From: DASPKM01 sp963817075
GTDB taxonomy: Bacteria > Bacteroidota > Bacteroidia > Chitinophagales > Chitinophagaceae
Assembly (NCBI GenBank): GCA_963817075.1
Contig: CAWFMT010000003.1
Coordinates: 1,302,001 to 1,366,000 of the forward strand
Length of the DNA stretch: 64,000 nt
Direction of reading: 5' to 3'
In this document: positions 26,238 to 35,451 of the stretch, in pieces
Layout: each line of letters opens with the position of its first letter
How positions within the stretch are numbered: position 1 is the first letter of the stretch
The notes under the pieces: generated by a model
Seen by the model: only the letters and a program-made list of their open reading frames with translations
Databases searched by the model: none
Told to the model about the DNA's origin: nothing
Program-made: the position numbers and the translations under genes

Positions 26238-27983
26238 TTATTTTAGCCTAATCTCCGCCACACTGCACCCCTGTGGCACCATCGGGAAAACGTTGTTTTC
26301 TTTTCCCACCATGACTTCCAGTAAATACGCCCCATCATGATCAAGCATCTTCTTTAATCCATTTTCAAGATTTTCACGCTTGTCAATTTTCTCACCGGGT
26401 ATTGAGTAGCCTTTAGCTACCTGCACATAATCAGGACTAACTATATCAACAAATGAATATCGCTTGTCATGGAAAAGTTGTTGCCATTGGCGAACCATAC
26501 CAAGGAATTGATTGTTCAGAATAAGGATCTTCACATTCACTCCTGACTGCATGATGGTTCCCAATTCCTGAATGGTCATCTGAATTCCACCATCACCAAT
26601 GATTGCAACCACAGTTCTATCAGGTGCCCCGAATTTTGCCCCAATGGCAGCCGGCAATGCAAAACCCATAGTGCCCAGACCACCAGAAGTAATATTGCTT
26701 TTTGATTGTGTAAACCTCGCGTACCTGCAGGCCACCATCTGATGCTGACCCACATCAGTAACAATTACTGCATCGTCATTAGTTAGTTCGTTCAGGATCC
26801 TGATCACCTCTCCCATTGTCAGTTCTTCAGAAGTGGGGTTGAGCTCATCATAAATACAAGTCACTTCTTCTTCCTTCTGAAATTCGTTGAACCGTTGCAG
26901 CCATTGTGGGTGCGTCCGTTGATTGACAAGTTCAGTCAGAATTGGAAGTGTTTCTTTACAATCCCCCCAAACTGGCACCGTTGATTTTACATTTTTATCA
27001 ATTTCTGCAGGGTCAATGTCAAGGTGGATCACCTTCGCCTGTTTGGCATATTTGTCTAACCGTCCCGTCACCCGGTCGTCAAAACGCATTCCTATTGCTA
27101 TTAGCACATCACATTCATTGGTAAGAACATTCGGGCCGTAATTGCCGTGCATTCCAAGCATACCAACATTTAATGGGTGATCGGTTGGAATTGCACTAAG
27201 TCCAAGAATAGTGGATGCGGCAGGTATTCCTGATTTTTCAAGAAATTTTTTGAGATCATTTTCCGCCTTTCCCAGAATGACTCCCTGGCCAAAAATCACA
27301 AAAGGCCGTTCAGCTTCATTGATCAGTTTAGCAGCTTCTTCAACAAAACTTTTTCTTACAATTGGTTTGGGTCGATACGATCTGATATGCTCACACCTGG
27401 TATATCCAGAATAATCAAATTTTTGTAATTGGGCATTCTTTGTAATATCAATCAACACGGGTCCAGGTCTTCCACTTCCAGCGATATAAAATGCCTTTGC
27501 CAGAACCGCTGGAATTTCAGTAGCGTCTGTTACCTGGTAATTCCATTTGGTAACTGGCGTGGTGATATTGATCACATCTGTTTCCTGGAATGCATCAGTT
27601 CCCAACAAATGGGCGAACACCTGACCTGTAATGCAGACTACTGGTGTACTATCGATCATTGCATCAGCAAGCCCTGTTACCAGATTCGTAGCACCCGGGC
27701 CACTTGTAGCAAATACAACTCCCGTTTTGCCGGAGGTCCTTGCATACCCTTGCGCAGCATGTATTGCACCTTGCTCATGACGCACCAGAATATGTATAAG
27801 TTTTTCCTGGTAGTCATAAAGAGCGTCGTAGATAGGCATGATCGCACCACCAGGGTATCCAAAAATTGTTTCTACCTCTTCTGCTATCAGACCTTCGAGT
27901 ACTGATACAGAACCACTGACCTGGGCAGGCAGTTTTCTTTCAGCAACTGATGTCTTTTTAGCTTTCAATTCCAAAGTATCCAT
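26238..27983 (-). CDS. ilvB: Acetolactate synthase large (catalytic) subunit
   Basis: A 581-residue thiamine-diphosphate enzyme that condenses pyruvate with pyruvate or 2-oxobutanoate. The N-terminal domain has FGYPGGAIMPIYDAL (cofactor-activating Glu region) and TSGPGATNLVTG. The middle FAD/domain part has GMLGMHGNYGPN. The C-terminal ThDP motif is GDGGIQMTIQEL ... NNQFLGMVRQWQ. It is followed in the same operon by ilvN after an interrupting cassette. A 44-base gap separates it from ilvD. Confidence 0.95.
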   Translation of the reverse strand: MDTLELKAKKTSVAERKLPAQVSGSVSVLEGLIAEEVETIFGYPGGAIMPIYDALYDYQEKLIHILVRHEQGAIHAAQGYARTSGKTGVVFATSGPGATNLVTGLADAMIDSTPVVCITGQVFAHLLGTDAFQETDVINITTPVTKWNYQVTDATEIPAVLAKAFYIAGSGRPGPVLIDITKNAQLQKFDYSGYTRCEHIRSYRPKPIVRKSFVEEAAKLINEAERPFVIFGQGVILGKAENDLKKFLEKSGIPAASTILGLSAIPTDHPLNVGMLGMHGNYGPNVLTNECDVLIAIGMRFDDRVTGRLDKYAKQAKVIHLDIDPAEIDKNVKSTVPVWGDCKETLPILTELVNQRTHPQWLQRFNEFQKEEEVTCIYDELNPTSEELTMGEVIRILNELTNDDAVIVTDVGQHQMVACRYARFTQSKSNITSGGLGTMGFALPAAIGAKFGAPDRTVVAIIGDGGIQMTIQELGTIMQSGVNVKILILNNQFLGMVRQWQQLFHDKRYSFVDIVSPDYVQVAKGYSIPGEKIDKRENLENGLKKMLDHDGAYLLEVMVGKENNVFPMVPQGCSVAEIRLK

Positions 27984-28027
27984 AAATCTTTTTTTCAGTT
28001 TTGTTTCAGCACCTCAGCCACTTCATT

Positions 28028-29710
28028 CTAATCTTCATCGGTTACACAACCTGCCGCTGCATTCTTAACAACCTTTGCATATTTAAATAGAACCCCCTTC
28101 TTTGCTTTCAAGGGAGGCTGTTTCCAATTTTTTCTTCTCTGATTAATTTCATCTTCAGATGCTTTCAGAACAATCTTATTATTTGTTGCATCAATCTCAA
28201 TAATATCTCCATCCTGCACCAAGGCAATCAAACCCCCTTCGTAAGCTTCAGGAGTTATATGTCCAACTACAAACCCATGTGTGCCGCCACTAAACCTGCC
28301 GTCAGTAACAAGAGCCACATTCTTTCCAAGTCCTGCACCAATAATTGCTGAAGTAGGCTTAAGCATCTCAGGCATTCCTGGTGCTCCTTTAGGTCCAACA
28401 TATCTTATCACTACCACATCACCTGATTTAACCCGACCATTCTGAATCCCTGCGATCAATTCAAATTCACCGTCAAACACACGAGCGGGTCCTTCAAATC
28501 TTTCACCTTCCTTGCCACTGATCTTTGCAACGCTTCCTTCTTCAGCCAGGTTACCATACAATATCTGTAAATGACCTGTCGCTTTCAATGGACGATCAAG
28601 GGGATAGATGATTTTTTGTGTATCAAAATCCAGATCAGGAATTGCTACAAGGTTTTCTGCAATTGTTTTTCCAGTAACTGTCAGGCAATCGCCATGTAAT
28701 AAATTATTTTTCCATAAGTATTTCATCAGGGAAGGCAATCCTCCATGCTGATGAAGATCCTGCATGAGGTATTTACCACTTGGTTTGAAATCAGCCAGAA
28801 CAGGAATTCTATCGCTTACTGTTTGAAAATCATCCTGTGTGATGGCAACATCCACGCTCTTTGCCATTGCGATGAGGTGCAGAACTGCATTTGTACTTCC
28901 GCCCAACACCATAATGGTAACAATTGCATTTTCAAATGCCTTGCGGGTCATTATATCTTTTGGCTTGATATCTTTTTCAATCAATAACCTGATTGCCTTA
29001 CCTGCATTCCTGCATTCTTCCTGCTTTTCTTCACTTAATGCTGGATTTGAAGAAGAAAATGGAAGACTCATTCCAAGAGCTTCGATGGCGGCAGCCATAG
29101 TATTTGCAGTGTACATACCACCACAGGCTCCTGCGCTGGGACAAGAAGCTTTCACGATACATCTGAAATCTTCTTCAGTGATGGTGCCGGCGATCTTCTG
29201 TCCAAGCGCCTCGAATGCAGAAATAATATTAAGATCCTGCCCATTGTAATGTCCGGGTGCAATTGTTCCTCCATACACCATTATGGATGGACGATTTAAT
29301 CTTCCCATTGCCATAACGGAGCCCGGCATATTCTTATCGCAACCTGGCAGAGCGATCAAGGCATCATAATATTGAGCGCCGCAAACTGTTTCAATTGAAT
29401 CGGCAATTATATCCCGGCTGACCAGTGAATATCGCATGCCTTCAGTTCCATTACTGATGCCATCACTTACGCCGATGGTATTAAAAATTAATCCTACCAG
29501 ATCATTATCCCAAACACCCTGCTTCACAAGAGTTGCAAGACTGTTCAGATGCATGTTGCATGTATTGCCATCATAACCCATACTAACAATTCCAACCTGC
29601 GGTTTCTTCAGATCTTCATCAGTTAACCCTATACCATACAGCATTGCCTGGGCAGCGGGCTGCGTGGGATCTTGTGTGATGGTCTTTGAATATTTATTAA
29701 GTTCCTGCAT
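28028..29710 (-). CDS. ilvD: Dihydroxy-acid dehydratase
   Basis: A 560-residue iron-sulfur enzyme that dehydrates dihydroxy acids to 2-oxo acids, the last shared step before transamination. Cluster cysteines are seen in GCDKNMPGS and KASCPSAGACGGMYTANTM, with GRFSGGTHG in the C-terminal substrate loop. Full length. It sits between ilvE and ilvB in the operon. Confidence 0.95.
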   Translation of the reverse strand: MQELNKYSKTITQDPTQPAAQAMLYGIGLTDEDLKKPQVGIVSMGYDGNTCNMHLNSLATLVKQGVWDNDLVGLIFNTIGVSDGISNGTEGMRYSLVSRDIIADSIETVCGAQYYDALIALPGCDKNMPGSVMAMGRLNRPSIMVYGGTIAPGHYNGQDLNIISAFEALGQKIAGTITEEDFRCIVKASCPSAGACGGMYTANTMAAAIEALGMSLPFSSSNPALSEEKQEECRNAGKAIRLLIEKDIKPKDIMTRKAFENAIVTIMVLGGSTNAVLHLIAMAKSVDVAITQDDFQTVSDRIPVLADFKPSGKYLMQDLHQHGGLPSLMKYLWKNNLLHGDCLTVTGKTIAENLVAIPDLDFDTQKIIYPLDRPLKATGHLQILYGNLAEEGSVAKISGKEGERFEGPARVFDGEFELIAGIQNGRVKSGDVVVIRYVGPKGAPGMPEMLKPTSAIIGAGLGKNVALVTDGRFSGGTHGFVVGHITPEAYEGGLIALVQDGDIIEIDATNNKIVLKASEDEINQRRKNWKQPPLKAKKGVLFKYAKVVKNAAAGCVTDED

Positions 29711-29743
29711 TAAAAATTTTTCCTGCTTAAAACAATCTTTATT

Positions 29744-30658
29744 CTAAACGACAGACAATTCAGCTACTCTGTTGGGTTCAAGCAAAAAGGGTTGCTCAAT
29801 CACCCTGTTCTTATAAGCGATTTGAATAATTTTCCCCAATGATTCATTCCACGGCTTCCTGAATTTTACATCGTCCAGTGATTCCCATCCAACTATCTCA
29901 GCCGCAGTTCCACAGAAGAAAACAGCATCAGCTTGTTTTATTTCTTCGGTCTCAAAAAACTTTTCTTCTATTTCGATGTTGAGTTCTTCACAGATTTCAA
30001 ATACAACTGACCTTGTAATTCCGGTAAGAATATTTCCTAATGGTGGAGTTATTAGTTTACCTCCCTTTTCAAAAAATATATTTGCTCCGGTTCCTTCTGC
30101 CACAAAACCATTCATATCATTCAAAAGCGCTTCATCATATCCTTTCTCTTTTGCTTCCTGGCTGGCAAGGATTGAGTTTACATAATGACCTGCTGCCTTC
30201 GCCTGAATCTTAAATGATTTTGGATTGGGCCTTTGAAATGAAGATGTCATTACCCGCATCAGGTTCTCTCCAAAGAAAGGAGCCATGGTCCAAACCGCAA
30301 TAAAAAAATGAGATGTCTTGTTCTTAACGAATCCCATGTTTGCCGGCGCATAAACCAATGGACGGATATAGGCATCCTGAAGATCATTCTTCTCAAGTAG
30401 ATCGTATGTAATACTTATCATTTCATCAACTGAATATGATAGAGGAATATTAAGCGCCTCTGCAGATTCTTTCAGACGTTGGAAATGTTCAACTGCCTTG
30501 AAAATCCTGGTCTCTCCGGAAATAGTTTTATATGCCCTAATGCCTTCAAACACGGAATAGCCGTAATGAAGTGATTGGCTGTAAAGACTAATGCTTCCTT
30601 CGGTAGCCTTAATGAATTCTCCATCGAGAAAAATGACGGTATTTTCGTTATAATACAT
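29744..30658 (-). CDS. ilvE: Branched-chain amino acid aminotransferase
   Basis: A 304-residue fold-type IV PLP enzyme, cytosolic, which makes valine, leucine and isoleucine from the oxo acids with glutamate. Seen are HYGYSVFEGIRAY near the start, AKAAGHYVNSILA with the PLP lysine region, LNDMNGFVAEGTGANIFF and TGITRSVVFEI. Full length, located between leuB and ilvD. Confidence 0.93.
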   Translation of the reverse strand: MYYNENTVIFLDGEFIKATEGSISLYSQSLHYGYSVFEGIRAYKTISGETRIFKAVEHFQRLKESAEALNIPLSYSVDEMISITYDLLEKNDLQDAYIRPLVYAPANMGFVKNKTSHFFIAVWTMAPFFGENLMRVMTSSFQRPNPKSFKIQAKAAGHYVNSILASQEAKEKGYDEALLNDMNGFVAEGTGANIFFEKGGKLITPPLGNILTGITRSVVFEICEELNIEIEEKFFETEEIKQADAVFFCGTAAEIVGWESLDDVKFRKPWNESLGKIIQIAYKNRVIEQPFLLEPNRVAELSVV

Positions 30659-30660
30659 CC

Positions 30661-30727
30661 TTGAATTTTGGAATTTTGAAATTTCGAAATTGGGAAACTA
30701 AATCTCCCAATCTCAAAATCTAAAATT
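30661..30727. repeat. Foldback repeat between leuB and ilvE
   Basis: TTGAATTTTGGAATTTTGAA ... AAATTGGGA pairs imperfectly with TCCCAATCTCAAAATC ... TAAAATTT. It resembles families D and H (GGGAAATTGGG/CCAATTTCCC units) and could form a stem between the two operon genes. Confidence 0.5.
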
Positions 30728-31842
30728 TATATAATAGTTGACTTTCTCAATTCTATGTTCTCTTTATTTACTCCAGCCGGTATTTTATTACTGATATAAT
30801 CACTGATCAATTCGCCAATGGTTGAGGTGAAATAAAAATTGATCGAATCAATATCTCTCGTAACAAAACCATTCGCAAGGGTCCATTCAACAGCTTCCCT
30901 TACCAGGTCTCCTTCGCGTTTAAGCCCAAAATGATCCAGCAACAAAGCAGCCGACAATATAGATCCCAATGGATTTGCTATATCCTTACCTGCAGCCTGC
31001 GGATAGGAACCATGAATCGGCTCGAACAAAGCAGAACCGCTTCCTACTGATGCGGAAGGCAGAAGCCCAAGCGATCCACTGATCACACTCGCCTCATCAC
31101 TGAGTATATCGCCAAACATATTTTCAGTAAGAAGGACGTCAAACTGTTTTGGGTTCAGAATTATCTGCATGGCTGCATTGTCCACAAATAGAAAATCTAC
31201 CGCGACATCACTATATTCATTAGAAATTTCCTGCACCACCTTTCTCCATAATCTTGAAGTCTCAAGTACATTGGCCTTATCTACAAGCGTAAGCTTCTTT
31301 CTTCTTTTCTGCGCATACTGAAATGCGAGATGTGAAATTCTTTCAATTTCTTCTCTTGTATATACACAGTCATCAGATGCCTGTGTTCCGTTCTCATCAA
31401 CCTGCTTCTTGCCGAAATAAATTCCTCCCGTCAATTCCCTGAAAATCACGAAATCCACTCCTTCAATATTCTTACTCTTTAATGGAGACAAATGTTGTAA
31501 TGATGGGTAAGTATTGATCGGACGGATATTCGCAAATAATTGTAATGATTTTCTGAGTTTGAGAAGACCCTGCTCAGGTCTTATTTTGGCCGATGGGTCA
31601 TTATCATACTTGGGATGTCCAATAGCTCCAAAGAGAATCGCATCACTATTTAAACAAACAGCAATGGTTTCATCTGGTAATGGCGTTCCGGTTTGATCGA
31701 TAGCGACAGCACCCATCAAACAATAAGTATAATTGAACTCATGACCGAATTGTTCAGCAATTGCATTCAGCACCTTCACTGCTTGTCTTGTTACTTCTGG
31801 TCCGATCCCATCTCCTTCAATAACTGCAATGTTTTTTTCCAT
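30727..31842 (-). CDS. leuB: 3-isopropylmalate dehydrogenase
   Basis: A 371-residue NAD-dependent enzyme of leucine synthesis. Starts MEKNIAVIEGDGIGPEV; the ATG at 31842 is used, because the longer frame overlaps leuD. Other motifs are FRELTGGIYFG, VDKANVLETSRLWR, and the NAD-binding GSALFEPIHGSYPQAAGKDIA. Four bases separate it from the leuD stop, suggesting translational coupling. Confidence 0.94.
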   Translation of the reverse strand: MEKNIAVIEGDGIGPEVTRQAVKVLNAIAEQFGHEFNYTYCLMGAVAIDQTGTPLPDETIAVCLNSDAILFGAIGHPKYDNDPSAKIRPEQGLLKLRKSLQLFANIRPINTYPSLQHLSPLKSKNIEGVDFVIFRELTGGIYFGKKQVDENGTQASDDCVYTREEIERISHLAFQYAQKRRKKLTLVDKANVLETSRLWRKVVQEISNEYSDVAVDFLFVDNAAMQIILNPKQFDVLLTENMFGDILSDEASVISGSLGLLPSASVGSGSALFEPIHGSYPQAAGKDIANPLGSILSAALLLDHFGLKREGDLVREAVEWTLANGFVTRDIDSINFYFTSTIGELISDYISNKIPAGVNKENIELRKSTII

Positions 31843-31846
31843 GGGG

Positions 31847-32440
31847 TCAATGTTTAGAATGTTCAAATTCTTCAATAACTGGTTTCAGATTGATCAAATA
31901 ATCAATATCATCATAGCCATTCAACAGGCATTCTTTTTTGTAAGCATTGATCTCAAAATGTTCCTGGTTTTCAGACCCAAGAATCTTGATCAATTGTTCA
32001 GGAAGATTCACTTCCAGCTCAAGAGCGGGATCTTGTGAAGCTTCGAATATCGTCTGTAAAAAATCATCACTTACCGTTACTGGCAACAGGAAATTATTAA
32101 GAGCGTTGTTCTTGAATATATCGGCAAAAAAACTGCTTACCACAACATCAAATCCGTAATCCTTGATTGCCCAGGCGGCATGTTCGCGACTGGAACCACA
32201 ACCGAAATTTTTTCCCGCAACCAGTATCTTTCCTTTATATACAGGATTATTCAAAATAAAATCCTGCTTTGGCGTGGATTCATCATCGTTGAGATATCTC
32301 CAGTCCCTGAATAGATTCTTTCCAAATCCTTCCCTGTTGGTTGCTTTTAAAAAGCGGGCTGGAATGATCTGGTCCGTATCGATATTCTCAATCGAAAGCG
32401 GAACAATTGTTGACCTTATTATGCTTATCCTTTCACTCAT
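31847..32440 (-). CDS. leuD: 3-isopropylmalate dehydratase small subunit
   Basis: A 197-residue subunit carrying the swivelling domain of isopropylmalate isomerase. Motifs: IDTDQIIPARFLK and GKNFGCGSSREHAAWAI. It works with LeuC, encoded 80 bases upstream in the same operon; the gap holds a family A palindrome. Confidence 0.94.
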   Translation of the reverse strand: MSERISIIRSTIVPLSIENIDTDQIIPARFLKATNREGFGKNLFRDWRYLNDDESTPKQDFILNNPVYKGKILVAGKNFGCGSSREHAAWAIKDYGFDVVVSSFFADIFKNNALNNFLLPVTVSDDFLQTIFEASQDPALELEVNLPEQLIKILGSENQEHFEINAYKKECLLNGYDDIDYLINLKPVIEEFEHSKH

Positions 32441-32452
32441 TATTATTTTTTC

Positions 32453-32524
32453 TTAACCGAAAAGACGCTAAGGCGCTAGGTTACGCAAGGATATCTTTGC
32501 GAATCTTCTCGTCCTGGCGGTTAA
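32453..32524. repeat. Family A palindromic element, full length
   Basis: Begins TTAACCGAAAAGACGCTAAG, ends TCCTGGCGGTTAA. The TTA at 32521-32523 is the stop codon of leuC on the minus strand. The hairpin lies inside the operon message between leuC and leuD. Confidence 0.85.
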
Positions 32525-33984
32525 TTTTTTATATCATTTAAATATTCTCTTACATCGCCAACTTCGCCAGTGATAGCCGCTAATGCAGCAGTCAATGGAC
32601 TTGCAAGGAGAGTTCTTGCATTGGGTCCTTGTCTGCCTTCGAAATTTCTGTTTGAAGTGGAGATGCAATATTTCCCTGCCGGAATTTTGTCTTCGTTCAT
32701 GCCAAGACAAGCAGAACATCCAGGCTGGCGGAGAATAAATCCTGCTTCTTCAAAAACTTTATCAATTCCTTCCTGTATCGCTTGTTTTTCTACCTGCTTA
32801 CTTCCTGGAACGATCCAAACTTCCACATCATCAGCTTTCTTTTTTCCTTTTACGAAGGATGCAACCATTCGCAGGTCTTCAATCCTGGAATTGGTGCAAC
32901 TACCTATGAAAACATAATCAACCTTTCTTCCTTTCATCTTGCTGCCTGCCTGCAGTCCCATATATGCAAGTGATTTTTGGAATGAGGCTTTTTCTTTTTC
33001 ATCAATCTGCTCAAGACCTGGGATCATACCATTCACGCTAACTCCCATTCCGGGGTTAGTGCCGTAGGTGATCATCGGTTCAATATCCTGAGCATTGATA
33101 TTTATTTCTTTGTCGAAGACAGCATCTTCATCAGAATATAATTGCTTCCATTCCGCAAGCTTTATATTCCATTGTTCACCCTCTGGTGCAAACAACCTTC
33201 CTTTCAGATAATCGAAAGTGGTTTCATCAGGTGCAATGAATCCTCCCCTCGCTCCCATTTCAATACTCATGTTGCAAATTGTCATTCTCGCCTCCATAGA
33301 AAGCGAGCGGATCGCCGAACCTGCATACTCTACAAAGTATCCAGTAGCGCCACTTGCTGAGATAAGCGATATGATATAAAGAATGATATCCTTCGATACC
33401 ACACCATTGTTCAACTCACCTTCAACATTGATACGCATAAGTTTGGGCCTTGTTTGCATCAGGCATTGTGTAGCGAGTACCATCTCCACTTCACTTGTGC
33501 CGATACCAAAAGCTATTGCTCCAAATGCACCGTGAGTAGAAGTGTGACTATCCCCGCAAACAATAGTCATTCCCGGTTGAGTGAAACCTAGTTCTGGTCC
33601 AATAACATGAACAATCCCCTGGAATGGATGACCAAGGCCATACAATTCAATTCCATGTTCGGCGCAGTTTTTCTTTAGAGCATCAACCTGCAAACGACTC
33701 AATTCTTCTTTGATCGGTAAATGCTGATTAAGAGTAGGAACATTATGATCTGCAGTTGCTACAGTTTGCGCAGGGCGAAGAACCTTTATGCCTCTTTTAT
33801 TCAATCCTGTAAAAGCCTGCGGACTGGTTACTTCATGAATAAAATGCTTATCCACGTATAGTACAGCTGGCCCACCTTCAATCTGTTTCACTACATGCTT
33901 TTCCCAGATCTTGTCAAATAAGGATTTATGCTTTTTTGCAGTATCTGGTTTTGCAATTGTGATATTTTTATTCTCCTGGTTCAT
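32521..33984 (-). CDS. leuC: 3-isopropylmalate dehydratase large subunit
   Basis: A 487-residue aconitase-family protein with a 4Fe-4S cluster. Cluster cysteines lie in FIGSCTNSRI and in GCSACLGMN. The substrate loop CGDSHTSTHGAFGA is present. The last residues are REYLNDIKN, and the TAA is supplied by a repeat. Catalyses isomerisation of 2- to 3-isopropylmalate together with LeuD. Confidence 0.95.
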   Translation of the reverse strand: MNQENKNITIAKPDTAKKHKSLFDKIWEKHVVKQIEGGPAVLYVDKHFIHEVTSPQAFTGLNKRGIKVLRPAQTVATADHNVPTLNQHLPIKEELSRLQVDALKKNCAEHGIELYGLGHPFQGIVHVIGPELGFTQPGMTIVCGDSHTSTHGAFGAIAFGIGTSEVEMVLATQCLMQTRPKLMRINVEGELNNGVVSKDIILYIISLISASGATGYFVEYAGSAIRSLSMEARMTICNMSIEMGARGGFIAPDETTFDYLKGRLFAPEGEQWNIKLAEWKQLYSDEDAVFDKEININAQDIEPMITYGTNPGMGVSVNGMIPGLEQIDEKEKASFQKSLAYMGLQAGSKMKGRKVDYVFIGSCTNSRIEDLRMVASFVKGKKKADDVEVWIVPGSKQVEKQAIQEGIDKVFEEAGFILRQPGCSACLGMNEDKIPAGKYCISTSNRNFEGRQGPNARTLLASPLTAALAAITGEVGDVREYLNDIKN

Positions 33985-34014
33985 TCAGTTTTTTATTGTT
34001 TTTGTTTCGTCGAG

Positions 34015-34039
34015 AAAAAAGCATGGTGCAGAAGCACCA
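34015..34039 (-). terminator. Terminator-like hairpin between leuA and leuC
   Basis: On the minus strand TGGTGC TTCT GCACCA forms a 6-bp GC-rich stem, followed four bases later by TTTTTT (plus-strand A-run 34015-34020). It could lower expression of the genes after leuA. Confidence 0.5.
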
Positions 34040-34079
34040 CGCCTACTAACAAAAACTACATGATTATGAGAAAACCGAC

Positions 34080-35249
34080 TTAAGCAATCACAGCCGCCGG
34101 CTGGTATTTACCAGCCAGATCACGGAGGTCACCATCCTCGACTTCCTTCTTTCTGTCTGCTATTTTTAAAAATTGGTTGTACAGCACATCAATATCATTC
34201 CGGGTATACTGGAAACCCAGTTTTTGGAAACGATGTGCAAGGGCGGAACGACCGCTCCTGGCGGTCAAAACGATCCTTGATCCATCAGCACCAACTTCTT
34301 CAGGGTTTATGATTTCATATGTCAGAGCGTCTTTCAGGAAACCATCCTGGTGGATACCAGAAGAATGCGCAAAAGCATTACTTCCAACAATGGCTTTATT
34401 AGGCTGAACTGGCATGCGCATTGTATCGGCCACGAGACGGCTCAATGGATTCAAATGTTTTGCTTTGATATCAGTGTAAAATCCAAGGGCATGATGCTGT
34501 TTAATGATCATTACTACTTCCTCCAATGAAGTATTGCCGGCCCGTTCTCCCAAACCGTTGATTGTACACTCAATTTGACGAGCTCCATGTATCACTCCTG
34601 AAATAGAATTGGCAGTTGCCAATCCAAGGTCATTGTGGCAATGACAGGAAATGATCGCTTTATCAATATTTGGAACATTATTTATTAGGTAGGCTATTTT
34701 CTCACCGTATTGATGAGGAAGGCAATATCCAGTGGTATCAGGAATATTGACAGTCTTTGCTCCGGCCGCAATCACTGCTTCAACAACTTTTGCCAGGTAA
34801 TCGTTATCTGTACGTCCGGCATCTTCGGCATAAAACTCAACATCATCAGTAAAATTTCTTGCCCATTTCACACACTGAATTGCTCTCTCAAGGATCTCTT
34901 CTCTGGTAGAATTGAATTTAGATTTGATGTGATAATCTGAAGTGCCGATCCCTGTATGAATCCTGGGACGTTTTGCATACTTCAATGCCTGGGCCGCTAC
35001 TTCTATATCCTTATGAACTGCACGGCTTAATGCGCAAACAATTGCATTCTTTATTACAGTGGCAATCTTGTTTACGCTTTGAAAATCGCCAGGCGAAGAG
35101 ATTGGAAACCCGGCTTCAATAATGTCCACACCCAAGGCCTCTAGCTCAAGAGCGATCTCGATCTTTTCCTTAGTATTAAGCTTACAACCGGGAACCTGCT
35201 CTCCATCACGGAGCGTTGTGTCGAAAATGAAGACCTTTTTATCAGACAT
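34080..35249 (-). CDS. leuA: 2-isopropylmalate synthase, short form
   Basis: A 389-residue HMGL-like TIM-barrel enzyme that joins acetyl-CoA and 2-oxoisovalerate, the committed step to leucine. FDTTLRDGEQVPG gives the first metal/substrate residues and ISCHCHNDLGLATAN the metal-binding histidines; NGLGERAGN is the glycine-rich loop. The protein stops about 120 residues before the end of classical LeuA and has no C-terminal allosteric domain, so direct leucine feedback is not expected. Start at the ATG at 35249 (MSDKKVFIF); a TTG-initiated extension to 35321 would cover the leader. Homocitrate or citramalate synthase is less likely in this operon. Confidence 0.92.
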   Translation of the reverse strand: MSDKKVFIFDTTLRDGEQVPGCKLNTKEKIEIALELEALGVDIIEAGFPISSPGDFQSVNKIATVIKNAIVCALSRAVHKDIEVAAQALKYAKRPRIHTGIGTSDYHIKSKFNSTREEILERAIQCVKWARNFTDDVEFYAEDAGRTDNDYLAKVVEAVIAAGAKTVNIPDTTGYCLPHQYGEKIAYLINNVPNIDKAIISCHCHNDLGLATANSISGVIHGARQIECTINGLGERAGNTSLEEVVMIIKQHHALGFYTDIKAKHLNPLSRLVADTMRMPVQPNKAIVGSNAFAHSSGIHQDGFLKDALTYEIINPEEVGADGSRIVLTARSGRSALAHRFQKLGFQYTRNDIDVLYNQFLKIADRKKEVEDGDLRDLAGKYQPAAVIA

Positions 35250-35274
35250 AAACCAGATTATGGAGGAGAAAGAA

Positions 35275-35350
35275 AGCAGGCTGCTTAAGTTTGTGTTGCT
35301 TGCTATATGTTTGTAAGACAACCTGCTAACCGAAATTATCAGACTTAAGC
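35275..35350 (-). promoter_or_regulatory. leuA leader with two interlocking inverted repeats
   Basis: In RNA sense GCTTAAGT (35350-35343) can pair with ACTTAAGC (35290-35283), and AGCAGGTT (35327-35320) with AGCCTGCT (35282-35275, one G-U). The order is A-B-A'-B', and A' and B' are adjacent, so the stems interlock (pseudoknot) or compete. This lies 26 bases before the leuA start. No T-box or known riboswitch was recognised. Confidence 0.4.
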
Positions 35351-35363
35351 GGGGTCATAAAAT

Positions 35364-35371
35364 CAAATGTA
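35364..35371 (-). promoter_or_regulatory. -7 element of the leu/ilv operon promoter
   Basis: On the minus strand TACATTTG fits TAnnTTTG. About 19 bases upstream is AATTT, a weak match to TTTG. Transcription would start near 35357, giving a leader of about 110 bases before leuA. Confidence 0.55.
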
Positions 35372-35414
35372 GTTGCATTCTACACCGCTTAAATTGACCT
35401 AATTTCGTTAAAAC

Positions 35415-35429
35415 GCAGTCTGGGACTGC
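35415..35429. promoter_or_regulatory. Palindrome GCAGTC-TGG-GACTGC
   Basis: A perfect 6-bp inverted repeat with a 3-base centre in the divergent space between leuA and the 518-residue protein gene, 22 bases before the latter's start. It could be a regulator-binding site or a hairpin in the leader. Confidence 0.3.
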
Positions 35430-35451
35430 ATTTAACCGTTTTTGAAATACG

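Noticed and set aside
35249..35321. TTG-initiated N-terminal extension of LeuA or a leader peptide rich in Leu, Ser and Ile
   Set aside because: The frame has no stop before leuA, so it is not a separate leader peptide. LeuA proteins normally begin at MSDKKVFIF, and the region contains the inverted repeats of the leader.
35249..35371. T-box or leucine riboswitch
   Set aside because: The leader is about 110 bases and has no T-box sequence or specifier stem that I can see.
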